In this document: positions 37,955 to 46,470 of the stretch, piece after piece
Numbering within the stretch: the stretch's first letter is position 1
Layout of the letters: the number at the start of each line of letters is the position of its first letter
Source: Deltaproteobacteria bacterium
GTDB lineage: Bacteria; Desulfobacterota; DSM-4660; Desulfatiglandales; HGW-15
Direction of reading: 5' to 3'
Assembly (NCBI GenBank): GCA_020060215.1
Contig: JAGVAP010000128.1
Location: forward strand, 1-58,755
Length of the DNA stretch: 58,755 nt
Position numbers and translations under genes: made by a program
Notes under the pieces: model-generated
Databases searched by the model: none
Seen by the model: the letters and a program-made list of their open reading frames with translations, nothing else
Told to the model about the DNA's origin: nothing

Positions 37955-38911
37955 ATGAAAAAGAAGTGGATGACAGCAGCAATTGCTCCGGTGCTGTTCC
38001 TGCTGGCCGGCCATCCCGTGCCGGCCCAGGATCGGATCGAACGGGTCCGGCCTGACCGGGGATTTGAAAGGGAGTCCGTAATTGTCCATTCCGGGAGGAG
38101 TGCAGGGGCCGCTGAGGACAGTCCCATGCGGTCCGATCGATGGGTGCGCGTCGGTTATGACTACGACGACGACGGGTATATCGATCGATTTGAATACCTC
38201 AATGTAAAGGATCTCGAAATGGCCCGCAAGAGCAGCATGGAGAGGCAGCGGGGCGCAGCCATGCCGCAGGGGGATCGCCGGGGGGGTGAAACGGATCCGC
38301 GGTTCTCCGGGCAGGCGGGGCCGGCCGAAGCCGTATGGAACAGCGTGGCCGGGACCGTGACGGATCTGAGAGAGGTCGCCGTTGCGGGCATGGATGAGAG
38401 CCATTTGCTGGGCAAGATCAGGACTCCCGAGGGAAGAGTCGCCCGGGTCGATCTTGGACCGGTCCGGAACCTGAGCGGGCTGGACCTCCGCCGGGGAGAC
38501 CGGGTCACCGTCCATGGGACCGGCGGAACCATCAATGACAAGGCCATGCTCATGGCGCATCGGATCGAGGCCGGTGACCGGATGGTGACGGTCGGCTGGC
38601 CCAACGACCGAAACCTGGCCCGATACTCAGGCGAGGTCCTCAGCGTCAGGACCGCCCGTTTCAGGGACCCGAATGTTCCGGAGCAGGTATTCGCAAGGGT
38701 CCTCCTGGACCGGGGCGGGGTGACCGCCGTCAACCTCGGTCCGAGCCATGCGCTGCGGGACAGCCTGACGGGAGACCTGAGTGGGAAGCGCATCGACCTC
38801 CTGGCGCATCCTGCGAAGATCGGGAACCGTGTGGCCCTGGTAGCAGAAGAGCTGAGGGTGGACGGCCGGACGATCCACGTGGACTGGTCTATGGCCGGGC
38901 CGGGAGCTTAG
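37955..38911 (+). CDS. Secreted protein with EF-hand loop and two OB-like repeats
   Basis: The 318-residue protein has a signal peptide ending near PVPAQ. At D69-E80 (38159-38194) it contains a canonical 12-residue EF-hand loop, D-x-D-x-D-G-x-I-x-x-x-E (DYDDDGYIDRFE), which predicts calcium binding. Two similar beta-rich repeats follow (GTVTDLREV...GRVARVDLGPVRNLSG and GEVLSVRTA...GVTAVNLGPSHALRD). AAAGGAGG precedes the ATG. The family is otherwise unknown to me. It is the last of three secreted proteins in a row, each with its own strong ribosome-binding site. Confidence 0.75.
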   Translation: MKKKWMTAAIAPVLFLLAGHPVPAQDRIERVRPDRGFERESVIVHSGRSAGAAEDSPMRSDRWVRVGYDYDDDGYIDRFEYLNVKDLEMARKSSMERQRGAAMPQGDRRGGETDPRFSGQAGPAEAVWNSVAGTVTDLREVAVAGMDESHLLGKIRTPEGRVARVDLGPVRNLSGLDLRRGDRVTVHGTGGTINDKAMLMAHRIEAGDRMVTVGWPNDRNLARYSGEVLSVRTARFRDPNVPEQVFARVLLDRGGVTAVNLGPSHALRDSLTGDLSGKRIDLLAHPAKIGNRVALVAEELRVDGRTIHVDWSMAGPGA

Positions 38912-38922
38912 TTGTCACTAAA

Positions 38923-39067
38923 CCCTAGCGTTGCACAAATTCGGGTACAGCGAAACCCATCCATTCGAGCGATTGAAGATGCCGTAAACCTCAAAAACCG
39001 ATGGGTTTCGCTGCGCTCCACCCATCCTACGGGAATTCACCGGCAGTGAGATCGAGAGGGGCAATGC
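38923..39067. repeat. Second copy of duplicated ~150-bp block
   Basis: It matches 4499-4655 from CCCTAGCGTTGCACA through GGGTTTCGCTGCGCTCCACC to GAGAGGGGCAATGC. The left REP-like arm is shortened here, so the hairpin seen at 4529-4617 is lost. Confidence 0.85.
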
Positions 39068-39116
39068 GCGCGGATACGATCGATCCGGGGTGAAGGGGAG
39101 CCTAATTCTTCAGATT

Positions 39117-39188
39117 CTGTAGGAGCAAGCTCCTGCTTGCGATTCTTTCGGATCGGAGAAAATCGCAAGCAGGAGCTTGCTCCTACAG
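39117..39188. repeat. Perfect 28-bp inverted repeat of REP-like family 1
   Basis: Arms 39117-39144 and 39161-39188 are exact reverse complements around a 16-nt loop. The arm contains TAGGAGCAAGCTCCTGCTTG. A transcript would form a very stable hairpin. It lies between converging genes and could also act as a transcription end. Confidence 0.9.
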
Positions 39189-39237
39189 AAGACCAAGGAA
39201 ACCACCAAGAGGCCCACGGGGTCAAAGCTGAGGTGTT

Positions 39238-39492
39238 TCAGAAGAGGATGACCCCGATCAGTACCAGGACGGCCAAACCCAGCCCGATGACACCCATCAC
39301 GATGGCCACGATGCTGAGGATCCCCCCGCTGACGCGTGGGGATGCGGCCATAACGAGGCCGATGATCCCGACCGGGATCGAGATGATCCCGAGGATCATC
39401 CCCCATATCGGTGAACCGGTGAACGTAACGATCCAACTCAAGATGGCGCAGATAATCGCGATGGTTGCTGCAATCCCAGTCCTTTGGTCCAT
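39238..39492 (-). CDS. Small membrane protein of unknown function
   Basis: The 84-residue protein is hydrophobic throughout, with three likely membrane helices (GIAATIAIICAILSWIVTF, GMILGIISIPVGIIGLVMA, GGILSIVAIVMGVIGLGLAVLVLIGVI). It resembles small DUF4190-type proteins only by general pattern. An ATG start and clean helix periodicity support a real gene. It is alone, with the repeat cluster just beyond its stop codon. Confidence 0.65.
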   Translation of the reverse strand: MDQRTGIAATIAIICAILSWIVTFTGSPIWGMILGIISIPVGIIGLVMAASPRVSGGILSIVAIVMGVIGLGLAVLVLIGVILF

Positions 39493-39617
39493 TGTCTTCC
39501 TCGAGGAATAAGGTGTTTCAGGGGAACCTAAGGACTAACCATCCCGACACAAAGGAGCAAAAACCTGTAAAGCGGAAACACAAGGTATGTATTTGCAGGC
39601 GCACGTGAGGCGGGTGT

Positions 39618-39670
39618 TCGCAAGCAGGGCTTGCTCCAGGTAAGGGATCGCAAGCAGAGCTTGCTCCGAA
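39618..39670. repeat. REP-like palindromes, family 1, two copies
   Basis: Two direct copies of the GCAAGCAG-GCTTGCTCC element at 39618-39640 and 39647-39668 lie just past the stop of the YihY gene. Confidence 0.8.
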
Positions 39671-39726
39671 CAGGGTGGGGGGGTCACCTCATAGTTGCAC
39701 AAATGTCGCGAATTGGTGCAACGCTT

Positions 39727-40572
39727 TTACCGCGGCTGTCTCTTCTGCCCCCTTGCCTTGCTTTCCGGGGAGTGCTGCTCCGCTGTCGCGTTGATCTCCG
39801 AACCGATGAGTATGACGAGCCCGGCGATGTAGAGCCACAGCATGAGAATGATGACCGCGCCGATGCTCCCGTAGGTCGCGCTGTAGTTGCCGAAGTTCTG
39901 GATATAGAAGCGGAACCCCAAGGAGGCCAGCACCAGGAGACCCACGCCGATCAAGCTCCCCGGGGTGATGAATCGGAACTTCTGCTCGACGTCGGGTCCG
40001 AAGTAGTAGATGCAGGCAAAGCCAAGCACCAGGAAAAGGGCAATGATGATCCAGCGGAGGACCGCGAAGAAGGCGAGCAGGATCCCGCTCTCGCCGAGGA
40101 GGCCCGAGAGCTGGTCCTGGATCACGCCGCCCAGGATCACGAGGGCGAAGGCGCCGACCACGAGAATCGTGAAGATGAGGAGCAGGAGGATGGCCGTCCC
40201 GCGCACCTTCCAGAACGGCCTCTCCTCCGTGACGTCGTAAGTGATATTCAGCTGCTGCATGATGGCATACATGCCGCTCGATGCCGACCAGATGGTAAAG
40301 AGGAGTCCGAAGGTGAGAAGGCCTCCTCTCTTTTGAGAGGTGACGTTCTCGACGACCCCCTGGAAAAGATCCGCCGCATTCTGCGGCAGGATCTGGTGCA
40401 TCAGATCCATGATGGCCTGCTGGAGATTGGGGATGGGAAGATAGGGGAGCAGGGAGATCAGAAAGATGGCCATGGGAAAGATCGCCAGCATCAGGTAATA
40501 GGCCAGGGCGGCGGCGCCGTTGAACACATTGTCGTCCTGGATCTCGCTCCAGATCTCTTTGAGTCTCTTCAT
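39727..40572 (-). CDS. YihY/BrkB-family membrane protein
   Basis: The 281-residue protein has six membrane helices and the family signature NVFNGAAALAYYLMLAIFPMAIFLISLLPYL at the N-terminus, with ITYDVTEERPFWKVRGTAILLLLIFTILVVG in the middle and GAVIILMLWLYIAGLVILIGSEINA near the end. YihY proteins were once called RNase BN; their true role is unclear. It is the last gene of a four-gene minus-strand operon starting at 43551, 15 bp after the DUF2383 gene. Confidence 0.93.
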   Translation of the reverse strand: MKRLKEIWSEIQDDNVFNGAAALAYYLMLAIFPMAIFLISLLPYLPIPNLQQAIMDLMHQILPQNAADLFQGVVENVTSQKRGGLLTFGLLFTIWSASSGMYAIMQQLNITYDVTEERPFWKVRGTAILLLLIFTILVVGAFALVILGGVIQDQLSGLLGESGILLAFFAVLRWIIIALFLVLGFACIYYFGPDVEQKFRFITPGSLIGVGLLVLASLGFRFYIQNFGNYSATYGSIGAVIILMLWLYIAGLVILIGSEINATAEQHSPESKARGQKRQPR

Positions 40573-40587
40573 GTTCCGGTTACGGCA

Positions 40588-41073
40588 CTATATTCTTCTC
40601 TCTTCCGTCGGTTCCGCCGCCGCCCCCGGGCGTTCCCAGATCCTGTCCCTCAGGGCCGTCTGGATGTAGCTGAGGTGGCGTTTTTCATCTTCGTAATTGG
40701 CCTTTACGATCGAAAGGGTGGCGATCGGGAGATCCCATGAGCTGGCCTCTTCATAGTTTCGGTTGGTCAGTTTCTCGTTCGTCTCCATCGCCTTCAAGGC
40801 CCCTTCCGTCCCGGTCGCGCTCCGGAGCGCAGTGAACCCTTGAATAAAGAAACCCTTGAAGTCGGGTGAAAACTCCGGGGGATCTCCGCCCATGGACTGG
40901 ACCACGGACGAAAGCTCCCGGTAATGCGTGTGGTGGTCATTGCGGTATTCGGCGAGCTGGTCCCTGATATGTACTTCCGATACATTCTTCATGGCCTGCT
41001 CGTACGCGTGGATCGCGTCGATGTCCAGCTGGATGAGCGAATTGAGGTTTTTGATGATCTCCTGCTGTTCCAT
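40588..41073 (-). CDS. DUF2383 ferritin-like protein
   Basis: The 161-residue protein is a four-helix ferritin-like protein of the DUF2383 (PA2169) type: IIKNLNSLIQLDIDAIHAYEQAMKNVSEVHIRDQLAEYRNDHHTHYRELSSVV has the E...ExxH spacing, and the last helix has ANYEDEKRHLSYIQ. A di-metal site is likely, but the activity is unknown. AAGGAGGA precedes the ATG. It lies 10 bp after the alcohol dehydrogenase gene within the operon. Confidence 0.88.
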   Translation of the reverse strand: MEQQEIIKNLNSLIQLDIDAIHAYEQAMKNVSEVHIRDQLAEYRNDHHTHYRELSSVVQSMGGDPPEFSPDFKGFFIQGFTALRSATGTEGALKAMETNEKLTNRNYEEASSWDLPIATLSIVKANYEDEKRHLSYIQTALRDRIWERPGAAAEPTEERRI

Positions 41074-41083
41074 ATGGTCCTCC

Positions 41084-42298
41084 TTATATGCCCGGTATCA
41101 ATTCGACCTTCAGCCACCCGGGCTGTCGTGTATCGAAGGCCTTGTAAGCGTCGAGAACGGATGTAAGGGGCTCGACGCGCGTGAGGATCTCCGTGGGGTC
41201 CATGGTTCCGCTCGCGACGAGCTCCACCAGCATGGGAATGTACTTGCGGTGGTTGCAGTTGCCCATCTGGATCGTGATATTCTTCATCATGGCCTTGCCG
41301 ATCGGGAAGAACCGGACGGTCTCGGGGTAGACCCCGATGATCGCCAGGGTGCCGGCCTTGGCGATGCTTTCAACGGCCCAGGAAAGGGCCTGGGTGGGGG
41401 CCTCTCCCGGTCTCCAGATCTCCCCTTCGGGGTTGGTCTCCTGGACGATCTCCTCCACCTCCTGCTGGAACTGTTTCTTCTTTTTCTCCGCCTTTTTCGC
41501 TGCCGGGCCGCTGTGGGGCATCTCGGAATCCACTCCGACCGCATCGATCACTCGATCCACCCCGATGCCGCCGGTAAGCTCCAGGATCACCTCCACCGGA
41601 TCCTCGGTGCTGAAGTCGATCACCTCTGCGCCTTGCGCCTTTGCCGCGTCGAGCCGGTCCGGTATCTGGTCCACCGCGAAGATGCGGCCCGCGTCCATCA
41701 GCCTGGCCCCGGCAATCGCGAACTGCCCCACGGGACCGCAGCCGAAAACGGCTACGGTGTCCCCCGGGGAGATCTCGGCCAGATCCGCGCCGAAGTACCC
41801 GGTGGGGAAGATGTCCGAGAGCAGGATGGCCTGGTCGTCGGACACGTGATCGGGCAGCTTCACCAGCCCGACGCTGGCAAACGGTACTCGCGCCTTCTCG
41901 GCCTGAAGCCCGTTGAACGGCCCGGTCATCTTCGGCCCGCCGAAGAAGGCCGTGCCTGCTCTCATCCCGTTCGGGTTGGCGTTGTCGCACTGGGAGTAAT
42001 AGCCGGCGCGGCAGTAGGAGCAGTACCCGCAGGCGATGGTGGACGGAATCACCACCCGGTCTCCTTCCTCCAGGTTTCTTACCCCTGCACCCACCTCTTC
42101 GACGATGCCCACCCCCTCATGTCCGAGGATGGTTCCGGGTTCCATCATGGCCATGGTTCCACGGATCATGTGGAGGTCTGTCCCGCATATCGCGCTCGCA
42201 GTGATCTTGACGATCGCATCCGTGGGTTCCTGGATCCTGGGCTCGTCCACGTCCTCCAGCCTGATGTCTCCTACTCCGTGGAACACGACGGCCCTCAT
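41084..42298 (-). CDS. Zinc-dependent alcohol dehydrogenase (glutathione-independent formaldehyde dehydrogenase-like)
   Basis: The 404-residue medium-chain dehydrogenase has catalytic zinc ligands in CGTDLHM and GHEGVG, a structural zinc site CGYCSYCRAGYYSQC, and the NAD(P) motif VAVFGCGPVGQFAI. A Lys/Glu-rich insertion (AAKKAEKKKKQF...) precedes the C-terminal part. This subgroup includes glutathione-independent formaldehyde dehydrogenases. The ATG at 42296-42298 overlaps the stop of the ferritin-like gene upstream (ATGA), which fixes the start well inside the longer open frame to 42769. Confidence 0.92.
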   Translation of the reverse strand: MRAVVFHGVGDIRLEDVDEPRIQEPTDAIVKITASAICGTDLHMIRGTMAMMEPGTILGHEGVGIVEEVGAGVRNLEEGDRVVIPSTIACGYCSYCRAGYYSQCDNANPNGMRAGTAFFGGPKMTGPFNGLQAEKARVPFASVGLVKLPDHVSDDQAILLSDIFPTGYFGADLAEISPGDTVAVFGCGPVGQFAIAGARLMDAGRIFAVDQIPDRLDAAKAQGAEVIDFSTEDPVEVILELTGGIGVDRVIDAVGVDSEMPHSGPAAKKAEKKKKQFQQEVEEIVQETNPEGEIWRPGEAPTQALSWAVESIAKAGTLAIIGVYPETVRFFPIGKAMMKNITIQMGNCNHRKYIPMLVELVASGTMDPTEILTRVEPLTSVLDAYKAFDTRQPGWLKVELIPGI

Positions 42299-43551
42299 AT
42301 CCTGGTCTCCTCCCTCTCCACGGCGCCCTCGGGCATGGGGCGGCCCTTCATCCTGAACCGCTCGACGGGGTGCGCTCCCTTGAGTTCCTGGCGATACTCC
42401 TGTCCTTTCTTCTGGATCATCTGTTCGATCACCTGCTCGCTGGGGGCTCCCCCGGCATTGAAGACATCCTGATACATGAAGTAGCGGCTGCCCTGGGGCA
42501 GTTCGGCGGTGGTCACGAATTCGGTGCCGTTGGCCTGGAGATCGACCTGCTCCGCCAGGACCTTCCTGACGTAATCGACGTTGGAGCGGAAAGAAAGCGG
42601 ATCGGGCAGGGAAGCGGGGAACATCTCGGCCGGATCCCTGTTCTCGTACTTCTGCATCAGGTCGCATGCCGTCTTGAAGTGCTCCACCTCCATACCGAGG
42701 TGTCGCTCCCAGATCCCCCTCACGTAGCTGTCCGGCTCTTCCTGCATGAGGGAGTAATAGAGCCAGCACTCGTTGTACTCTTTCAGGGCAAGCATCTCGA
42801 ACCAGGTAGCCCGGGGATCGGCGAGGGACTCATAGTGGGTCACGTGCTGCTCCTCGATCTGGCCGATCTCGAGGTACAACCCCCTTCCGATCATCTGCTC
42901 CGGCCGGTTGCCCACGTTCATGTAGAAGTTCATGGTCTGCTGCTCTGCGGCCACGATCGTCTCCACGTGGAGCTTGGTCAGGGGGTCCGCGGTCTTCGCA
43001 TCGTAGTGGTTCCGGACGTCGTCAAAGGGGTGGCGATGCTCCAGGATGGTCGGCCGTCCGACCGTGATCTCGGTGTACGGTCCCGTGATCTCTGCAGGCT
43101 CCTTGCCGTTGGTCATGGCAAGCAGGTTGGCGTAGCGGTACAGGTGGTCGAAATCCTCCAGAAGGGCGAAGTCCAGCGCCGCTTTCACATAGGGATCGGG
43201 TTCCGTTTGTGCCAGGAAGGCGGTCAGGTCCACGGCCACCTGCTCATACCCGATGGTCACCTCCAGCCCGGATTCATCCCCCGGGATGAGCCAGTTGACG
43301 GTCTTCTGCTGCTGCTGCTCCACCCGGCGTGTCAGCGCAATCTGCTTCTTCAGCTCCGGGTCGACGGTGTGCCTGGCGAACTGGTGTTTGAATAGGGCCG
43401 CCTCCACCTCGATCCCGTTCATGAAGATGATGCGGGTGCGGGTGTAGGGGTGCACCTGGTTTTTGTTGTAGGGTTTGACGTTGAGCTCGGACCAGTTTGT
43501 CAGCTGCTTTTCGATGGGTATGCCTTGTTCCTTGAGCGGATTGAAACTCAT
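42295..43551 (-). CDS. Ferritin-like fold protein, 418 residues
   Basis: I recognise a ferritin-like pattern but no named family. Helical segments carry Glu and ExxH spacings: AAEQQTMNFYMNVGNRPEQ, LEIGQIEEQHVTHYESLAD, and EYNECWLYYSLMQEEPDSYVRGIWERHLGMEVEHFKTACDLM. The first ~90 residues hold FMNGIEVEAALFKHQFARHT, another possible helix of the same type. A di-iron or di-manganese enzyme or storage role is plausible. AAGGAGGAAAGCG precedes the ATG, and the stop overlaps the alcohol dehydrogenase start, so it heads the operon. Confidence 0.75.
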   Translation of the reverse strand: MSFNPLKEQGIPIEKQLTNWSELNVKPYNKNQVHPYTRTRIIFMNGIEVEAALFKHQFARHTVDPELKKQIALTRRVEQQQQKTVNWLIPGDESGLEVTIGYEQVAVDLTAFLAQTEPDPYVKAALDFALLEDFDHLYRYANLLAMTNGKEPAEITGPYTEITVGRPTILEHRHPFDDVRNHYDAKTADPLTKLHVETIVAAEQQTMNFYMNVGNRPEQMIGRGLYLEIGQIEEQHVTHYESLADPRATWFEMLALKEYNECWLYYSLMQEEPDSYVRGIWERHLGMEVEHFKTACDLMQKYENRDPAEMFPASLPDPLSFRSNVDYVRKVLAEQVDLQANGTEFVTTAELPQGSRYFMYQDVFNAGGAPSEQVIEQMIQKKGQEYRQELKGAHPVERFRMKGRPMPEGAVEREETRI

Positions 43552-43654
43552 CGCTTTCCTCCTTGGGGGACGATTTCACATATCTTGGGACCCGGGCCCG
43601 CGGGAGTAAATGGGCTGAGAGGCGTATATGCGGTTCGGGAAGCGCTTAGCAGAC

Positions 43655-43696
43655 GCAAAGACCCCGTCTCTCGTCGAGATACGGGGTCTTTGGCGA
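43655..43696. terminator. Rho-independent-type terminator hairpin
   Basis: GCAAAGACCCCGT and ACGGGGTCTTTGG form an 11-13 bp perfect stem around CTCTCGTCGAGAT. It lies between the SPW gene (stop at 43724) and the ferritin-like operon start, so it should terminate SPW transcription. Confidence 0.8.
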
Positions 43697-43723
43697 ACGT
43701 AAAAGAGATTCGGGCCGGAGCGG

Positions 43724-44023
43724 TTATTCTGCGGTGAGCCGCCTCCTGGTATCGTAGATCCTCCAGATTGCAAAGATGGCGACGAGGAGTCCGGCGATCC
43801 ACATATTCCCCCGGGTAACCAGGCCGGGAACGAACGACGAAAGCACGAGCCAGAGGCCTATGATGCCGTTGACGACCCCCTGCCATGTCCCGCGGGCCCA
43901 GAACCCGAACACGGCGACGATGATACCCGCGATCAGAAAATTCCACGGGTTGATAAAACTCATCGAGAAGCTTGAAATAAAAAGATAGAGCCCCACGAGA
44001 AAGTTAATCCATGCCTGCCACAT
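43724..44023 (-). CDS. SPW repeat membrane protein
   Basis: The 99-residue protein has two copies of a two-helix unit (WINFLVGLYLFISSFSM...INPWNFLIAGIIVAVFGFW and VVNGIIGLWLVLSSFVPG...NMWIAGLLVAIFAIW), the SPW repeat arrangement. Function is unknown; family members are inner-membrane proteins in many bacteria. AAAGGAGG precedes the ATG. It is followed by a hairpin terminator, so it is a separate unit. Confidence 0.85.
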   Translation of the reverse strand: MWQAWINFLVGLYLFISSFSMSFINPWNFLIAGIIVAVFGFWARGTWQGVVNGIIGLWLVLSSFVPGLVTRGNMWIAGLLVAIFAIWRIYDTRRRLTAE

Positions 44024-44294
44024 GTCGGACCTCCTTTCTTACTGCGATGTGTCCCGACTTCACTTCATGACAATATAAGCGCTGGACGGCCGTTCCGAAA
44101 TGAAGGGTTTTACGTAATTGGCCGGACAGAAAGGGGTATTTGTGAAGCGCAGGGGCGCGAAGCATAGCGCATGGAGCAGGGAGCGAAGACGGGCTCGTTT
44201 CCGCCAATGCCGTTGTTCCATCATTCCAGTATAGCCGCGCTGCCGCTCCCCGCGCTCCAGCGTGGGAACGCAAGGCTAAGGACGCGTCCGGTGC

Positions 44295-45533
44295 TCAGAA
44301 GGCCAGCCTGATGCGGTCGATCAAGCGCTTGAAGAAGCCTCCCGGCCCGACCGCCCCCTGGGCCGTGATCGGTACGGAGGCCAGGACGTTGCCCTCGCTG
44401 GTGACCGTCAGCTCTCCGACGGCCGCGTCTTTGGCCACAGGAGCAACGAGGTAATCTGAAGGAAAGGTGGCCGTCACCTCGATCTTTTTCTCCTGTCCCT
44501 TGAGAATGGTTACCCGGAGGGGGGCCATGAGGGCTATGGGCACCTGCCCTGCGTCGCCGCCATACACCGGAAGTGTCTCCGGGATGTCCTTGGGCCAGTC
44601 GACACTCACGGTTCCGAAAGTGCGGAATCCCCAGGCGAGCAGTTTTCCGCTCTCGATGCGGCGCTTCTCGGCGTTCGGCGCGCCGAGCACGGCCGATACG
44701 AGCCTCATCTCTCCCTCCTGCGCCGTGGCCACGAGATGATATCCGGCTTCGGAAACGTGCCCTGTCTTGAGACCGTCGACCCGTTTGTCGTGGAACAGCA
44801 GCGAATTGAAGTTGGGCTGCTTGATCTTCTGGAAGGTGTATTCCCTGGTCCCGGTATAGGCGAGCGCCTCCGGGAAGCGGTCCAGGATCGAACGGGCCAG
44901 AATGGCCATGTCGCTTGCGGTCGTGTACTGCCCGGACACAGGCAGACCATCGGGGTTCCCGAAGTGGGTTTCTACAAGGCCGAGCTCTTTGGCCTTCTCG
45001 TTCATCTTCTGCGTGAACGCGTCCTGGCTGCCGCTCAGGTGTTCCGAAAGGGCCACTGCCGCGTCATTGCCCGAGGAGACCATGAGGCCGTACAGCAACT
45101 CCTGAATCGAAACGCTTTCGCCGACCCTGAGAAACATGCGCGAAACGCTCGCATCCATCGAAAGACGCCAGGCCTCTTCGCTGATGAGGACAGGAGTGTC
45201 GAGCTTGATCCTGCCTGTCTGGAGGGCTTCGAGGGTCAGATAGAAGGTCATCAGCTTGGAGAGGCTCGCGGGCTGCATCGGCACGTGCTCGTTGAAGGCG
45301 TAAAGCTGCGTGCCTGTCTTGGCATCGACCAGGAGGGCCGACTTTGCATCCAGGAAAAAGGGCGCGGCCATGCCGCCGAAGACCGTGATATCCTTCCCTG
45401 TGGGCTGTGGCGCCTCGGCTTGGGCCCGGGCCTTTGGAGCACGGCTCCGCGCTCCGGCGGATGCGGTCTGCAACATTACACCAAGGACCAGGAACCCGAT
45501 GAAAAGATCCAACCGATGCCTTCTTGAAGTCAT
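44295..45533 (-). CDS. dacA: D-alanyl-D-alanine carboxypeptidase (PBP5/6 family)
   Basis: The 412-residue protein has the three penicillin-binding motifs in order: SLSK (S90-K93), SGN (S154-N156) and KTG (K256-G258), followed by the C-terminal PBP5-type beta domain and an amphipathic membrane-anchoring tail (GGFFKRLIDRIRLAF). A signal peptide covers residues 1-26. It trims the terminal D-Ala from peptidoglycan pentapeptides in the periplasm. The ATG at 45533 has AGGAG at a normal distance, while the ATG at 45545 has it abutting, so I choose 45533. Confidence 0.94.
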   Translation of the reverse strand: MTSRRHRLDLFIGFLVLGVMLQTASAGARSRAPKARAQAEAPQPTGKDITVFGGMAAPFFLDAKSALLVDAKTGTQLYAFNEHVPMQPASLSKLMTFYLTLEALQTGRIKLDTPVLISEEAWRLSMDASVSRMFLRVGESVSIQELLYGLMVSSGNDAAVALSEHLSGSQDAFTQKMNEKAKELGLVETHFGNPDGLPVSGQYTTASDMAILARSILDRFPEALAYTGTREYTFQKIKQPNFNSLLFHDKRVDGLKTGHVSEAGYHLVATAQEGEMRLVSAVLGAPNAEKRRIESGKLLAWGFRTFGTVSVDWPKDIPETLPVYGGDAGQVPIALMAPLRVTILKGQEKKIEVTATFPSDYLVAPVAKDAAVGELTVTSEGNVLASVPITAQGAVGPGGFFKRLIDRIRLAF

Positions 45534-45753
45534 TTTCCACTCCATCTCCTGCGCGGATTTCTTATCCGAAAGTTCTAGCAGGTTGATCGAAAATGTCCAG
45601 CGCAAAGCCCGCGACGGTCGCGCCTCTTGCCGTGATCCGCCTCCGTCCGGGCCTGCCGGAAAAAGATTGCGTTTGTCCTGGAAGTTCTGTCCGGCAGCTC
45701 GTGCTCGAGTACCTGGACCAGATTCGCGTGCCTGAAGAGCGGAAAGAGTTCAT

Positions 45754-46188
45754 TCAATCCATCACCACGAACCCCCCTCCCCGGTCCACCTGCACGAGGT
45801 AGAGGTGATCGAACCCCTCCTCCGGGTCCGGGCGCTGCATCCGCTTCAGGGTTCCGAGGAGGCCCTTCACGGGGATGGCGGCCTTCCCTTTGCGCTTCCG
45901 GTTCAGCGCAATGGCCCGCCGGACATCCGGCTCGAAGAAGTAGCCCACAACGCTGAACCCTCCGGCCCGCGCGCGCCGGATGTATTCCGCCCTCTCTTCC
46001 CGGAGTACGTTCGTGTTGTCCACCACGAAGGGCTGCCTGGCCCGGATGCAGGCATCCACCAGCAGCTTCTCACGGTGGCGGGTCTTGAGCATGTCCAGGC
46101 TGAGCCGAAGGTGGGTCTCGAAAAACCGCTCCCGATAGAAAGTGGTCTTGCCCGATCCCTGGATCCCGATCAGAATCACCGCCTCCAC
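45754..46188 (-). CDS. P-loop kinase-like protein (polynucleotide/zeta-toxin-like)
   Basis: The 144-residue protein has Walker A GIQGSGKTT (K14) just after the start, a DMLKTRHREKLLVDACIRARQPFVVDNTN segment and a C-terminal lid arginine region (RRAIALNRKRKGKA). It resembles small polynucleotide-kinase or zeta-toxin-type ATPases; the substrate is unknown. The GTG at 46186-46188 follows GGGGAGG, and the ATG at 46257 would add a Gly/Arg-rich tail of no family resemblance. Confidence 0.8.
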   Translation of the reverse strand: MEAVILIGIQGSGKTTFYRERFFETHLRLSLDMLKTRHREKLLVDACIRARQPFVVDNTNVLREERAEYIRRARAGGFSVVGYFFEPDVRRAIALNRKRKGKAAIPVKGLLGTLKRMQRPDPEEGFDHLYLVQVDRGGGFVVMD

Positions 46189-46390
46189 GCTCGCGCCTCC
46201 CCAACACCCCCTTGATCCGCCCCGACCGCTCCCCGTCACCGGATCCGGTTCCTCCATTCATTGTAGCGCACGCCTGGCCGTTGGCGCAAAGCGGAGGGTA
46301 CATGGGGGCCAGGTGCAAACTGCATGGCGCATAGAAGATAGCGCTAAGGGGCATAGGGCAAGGCGCATGGGGCATGGAGCCCAGGAGGCG

Positions 46391-46462
46391 CCTCCCTTTG
46401 GTAAAGAGAGGCGCCGTCGTCCAGAGCCGGACAATGGCGGCCGGACGGTCGGGAGGGATTCC
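46391..46462. repeat. Intergenic repeat, family 3, copy 1
   Basis: About 72 bp including GCGCCGTCGTCCAGAGCCGG and GGCCGGACGG, repeated in the same orientation at 47943-48014. The two copies flank the WYL regulator gene as direct repeats. Confidence 0.8.
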
Positions 46463-46470
46463 CGTTCCTA

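Larger units (their letters stand above)
38912..39237. other. Repeat-filled intergenic region
   Basis: The 326 bp between convergent genes hold the second copy of the ~150-bp block (38923-39067) and then the perfect 28-bp inverted pair (39117-39188). No gene is seen. Confidence 0.7.

Noticed and set aside
45593..45802. Plus-strand 69-codon frame between the carboxypeptidase and kinase genes
   Set aside because: Overlaps the end of the kinase gene, has no convincing ribosome-binding site and no recognised family.
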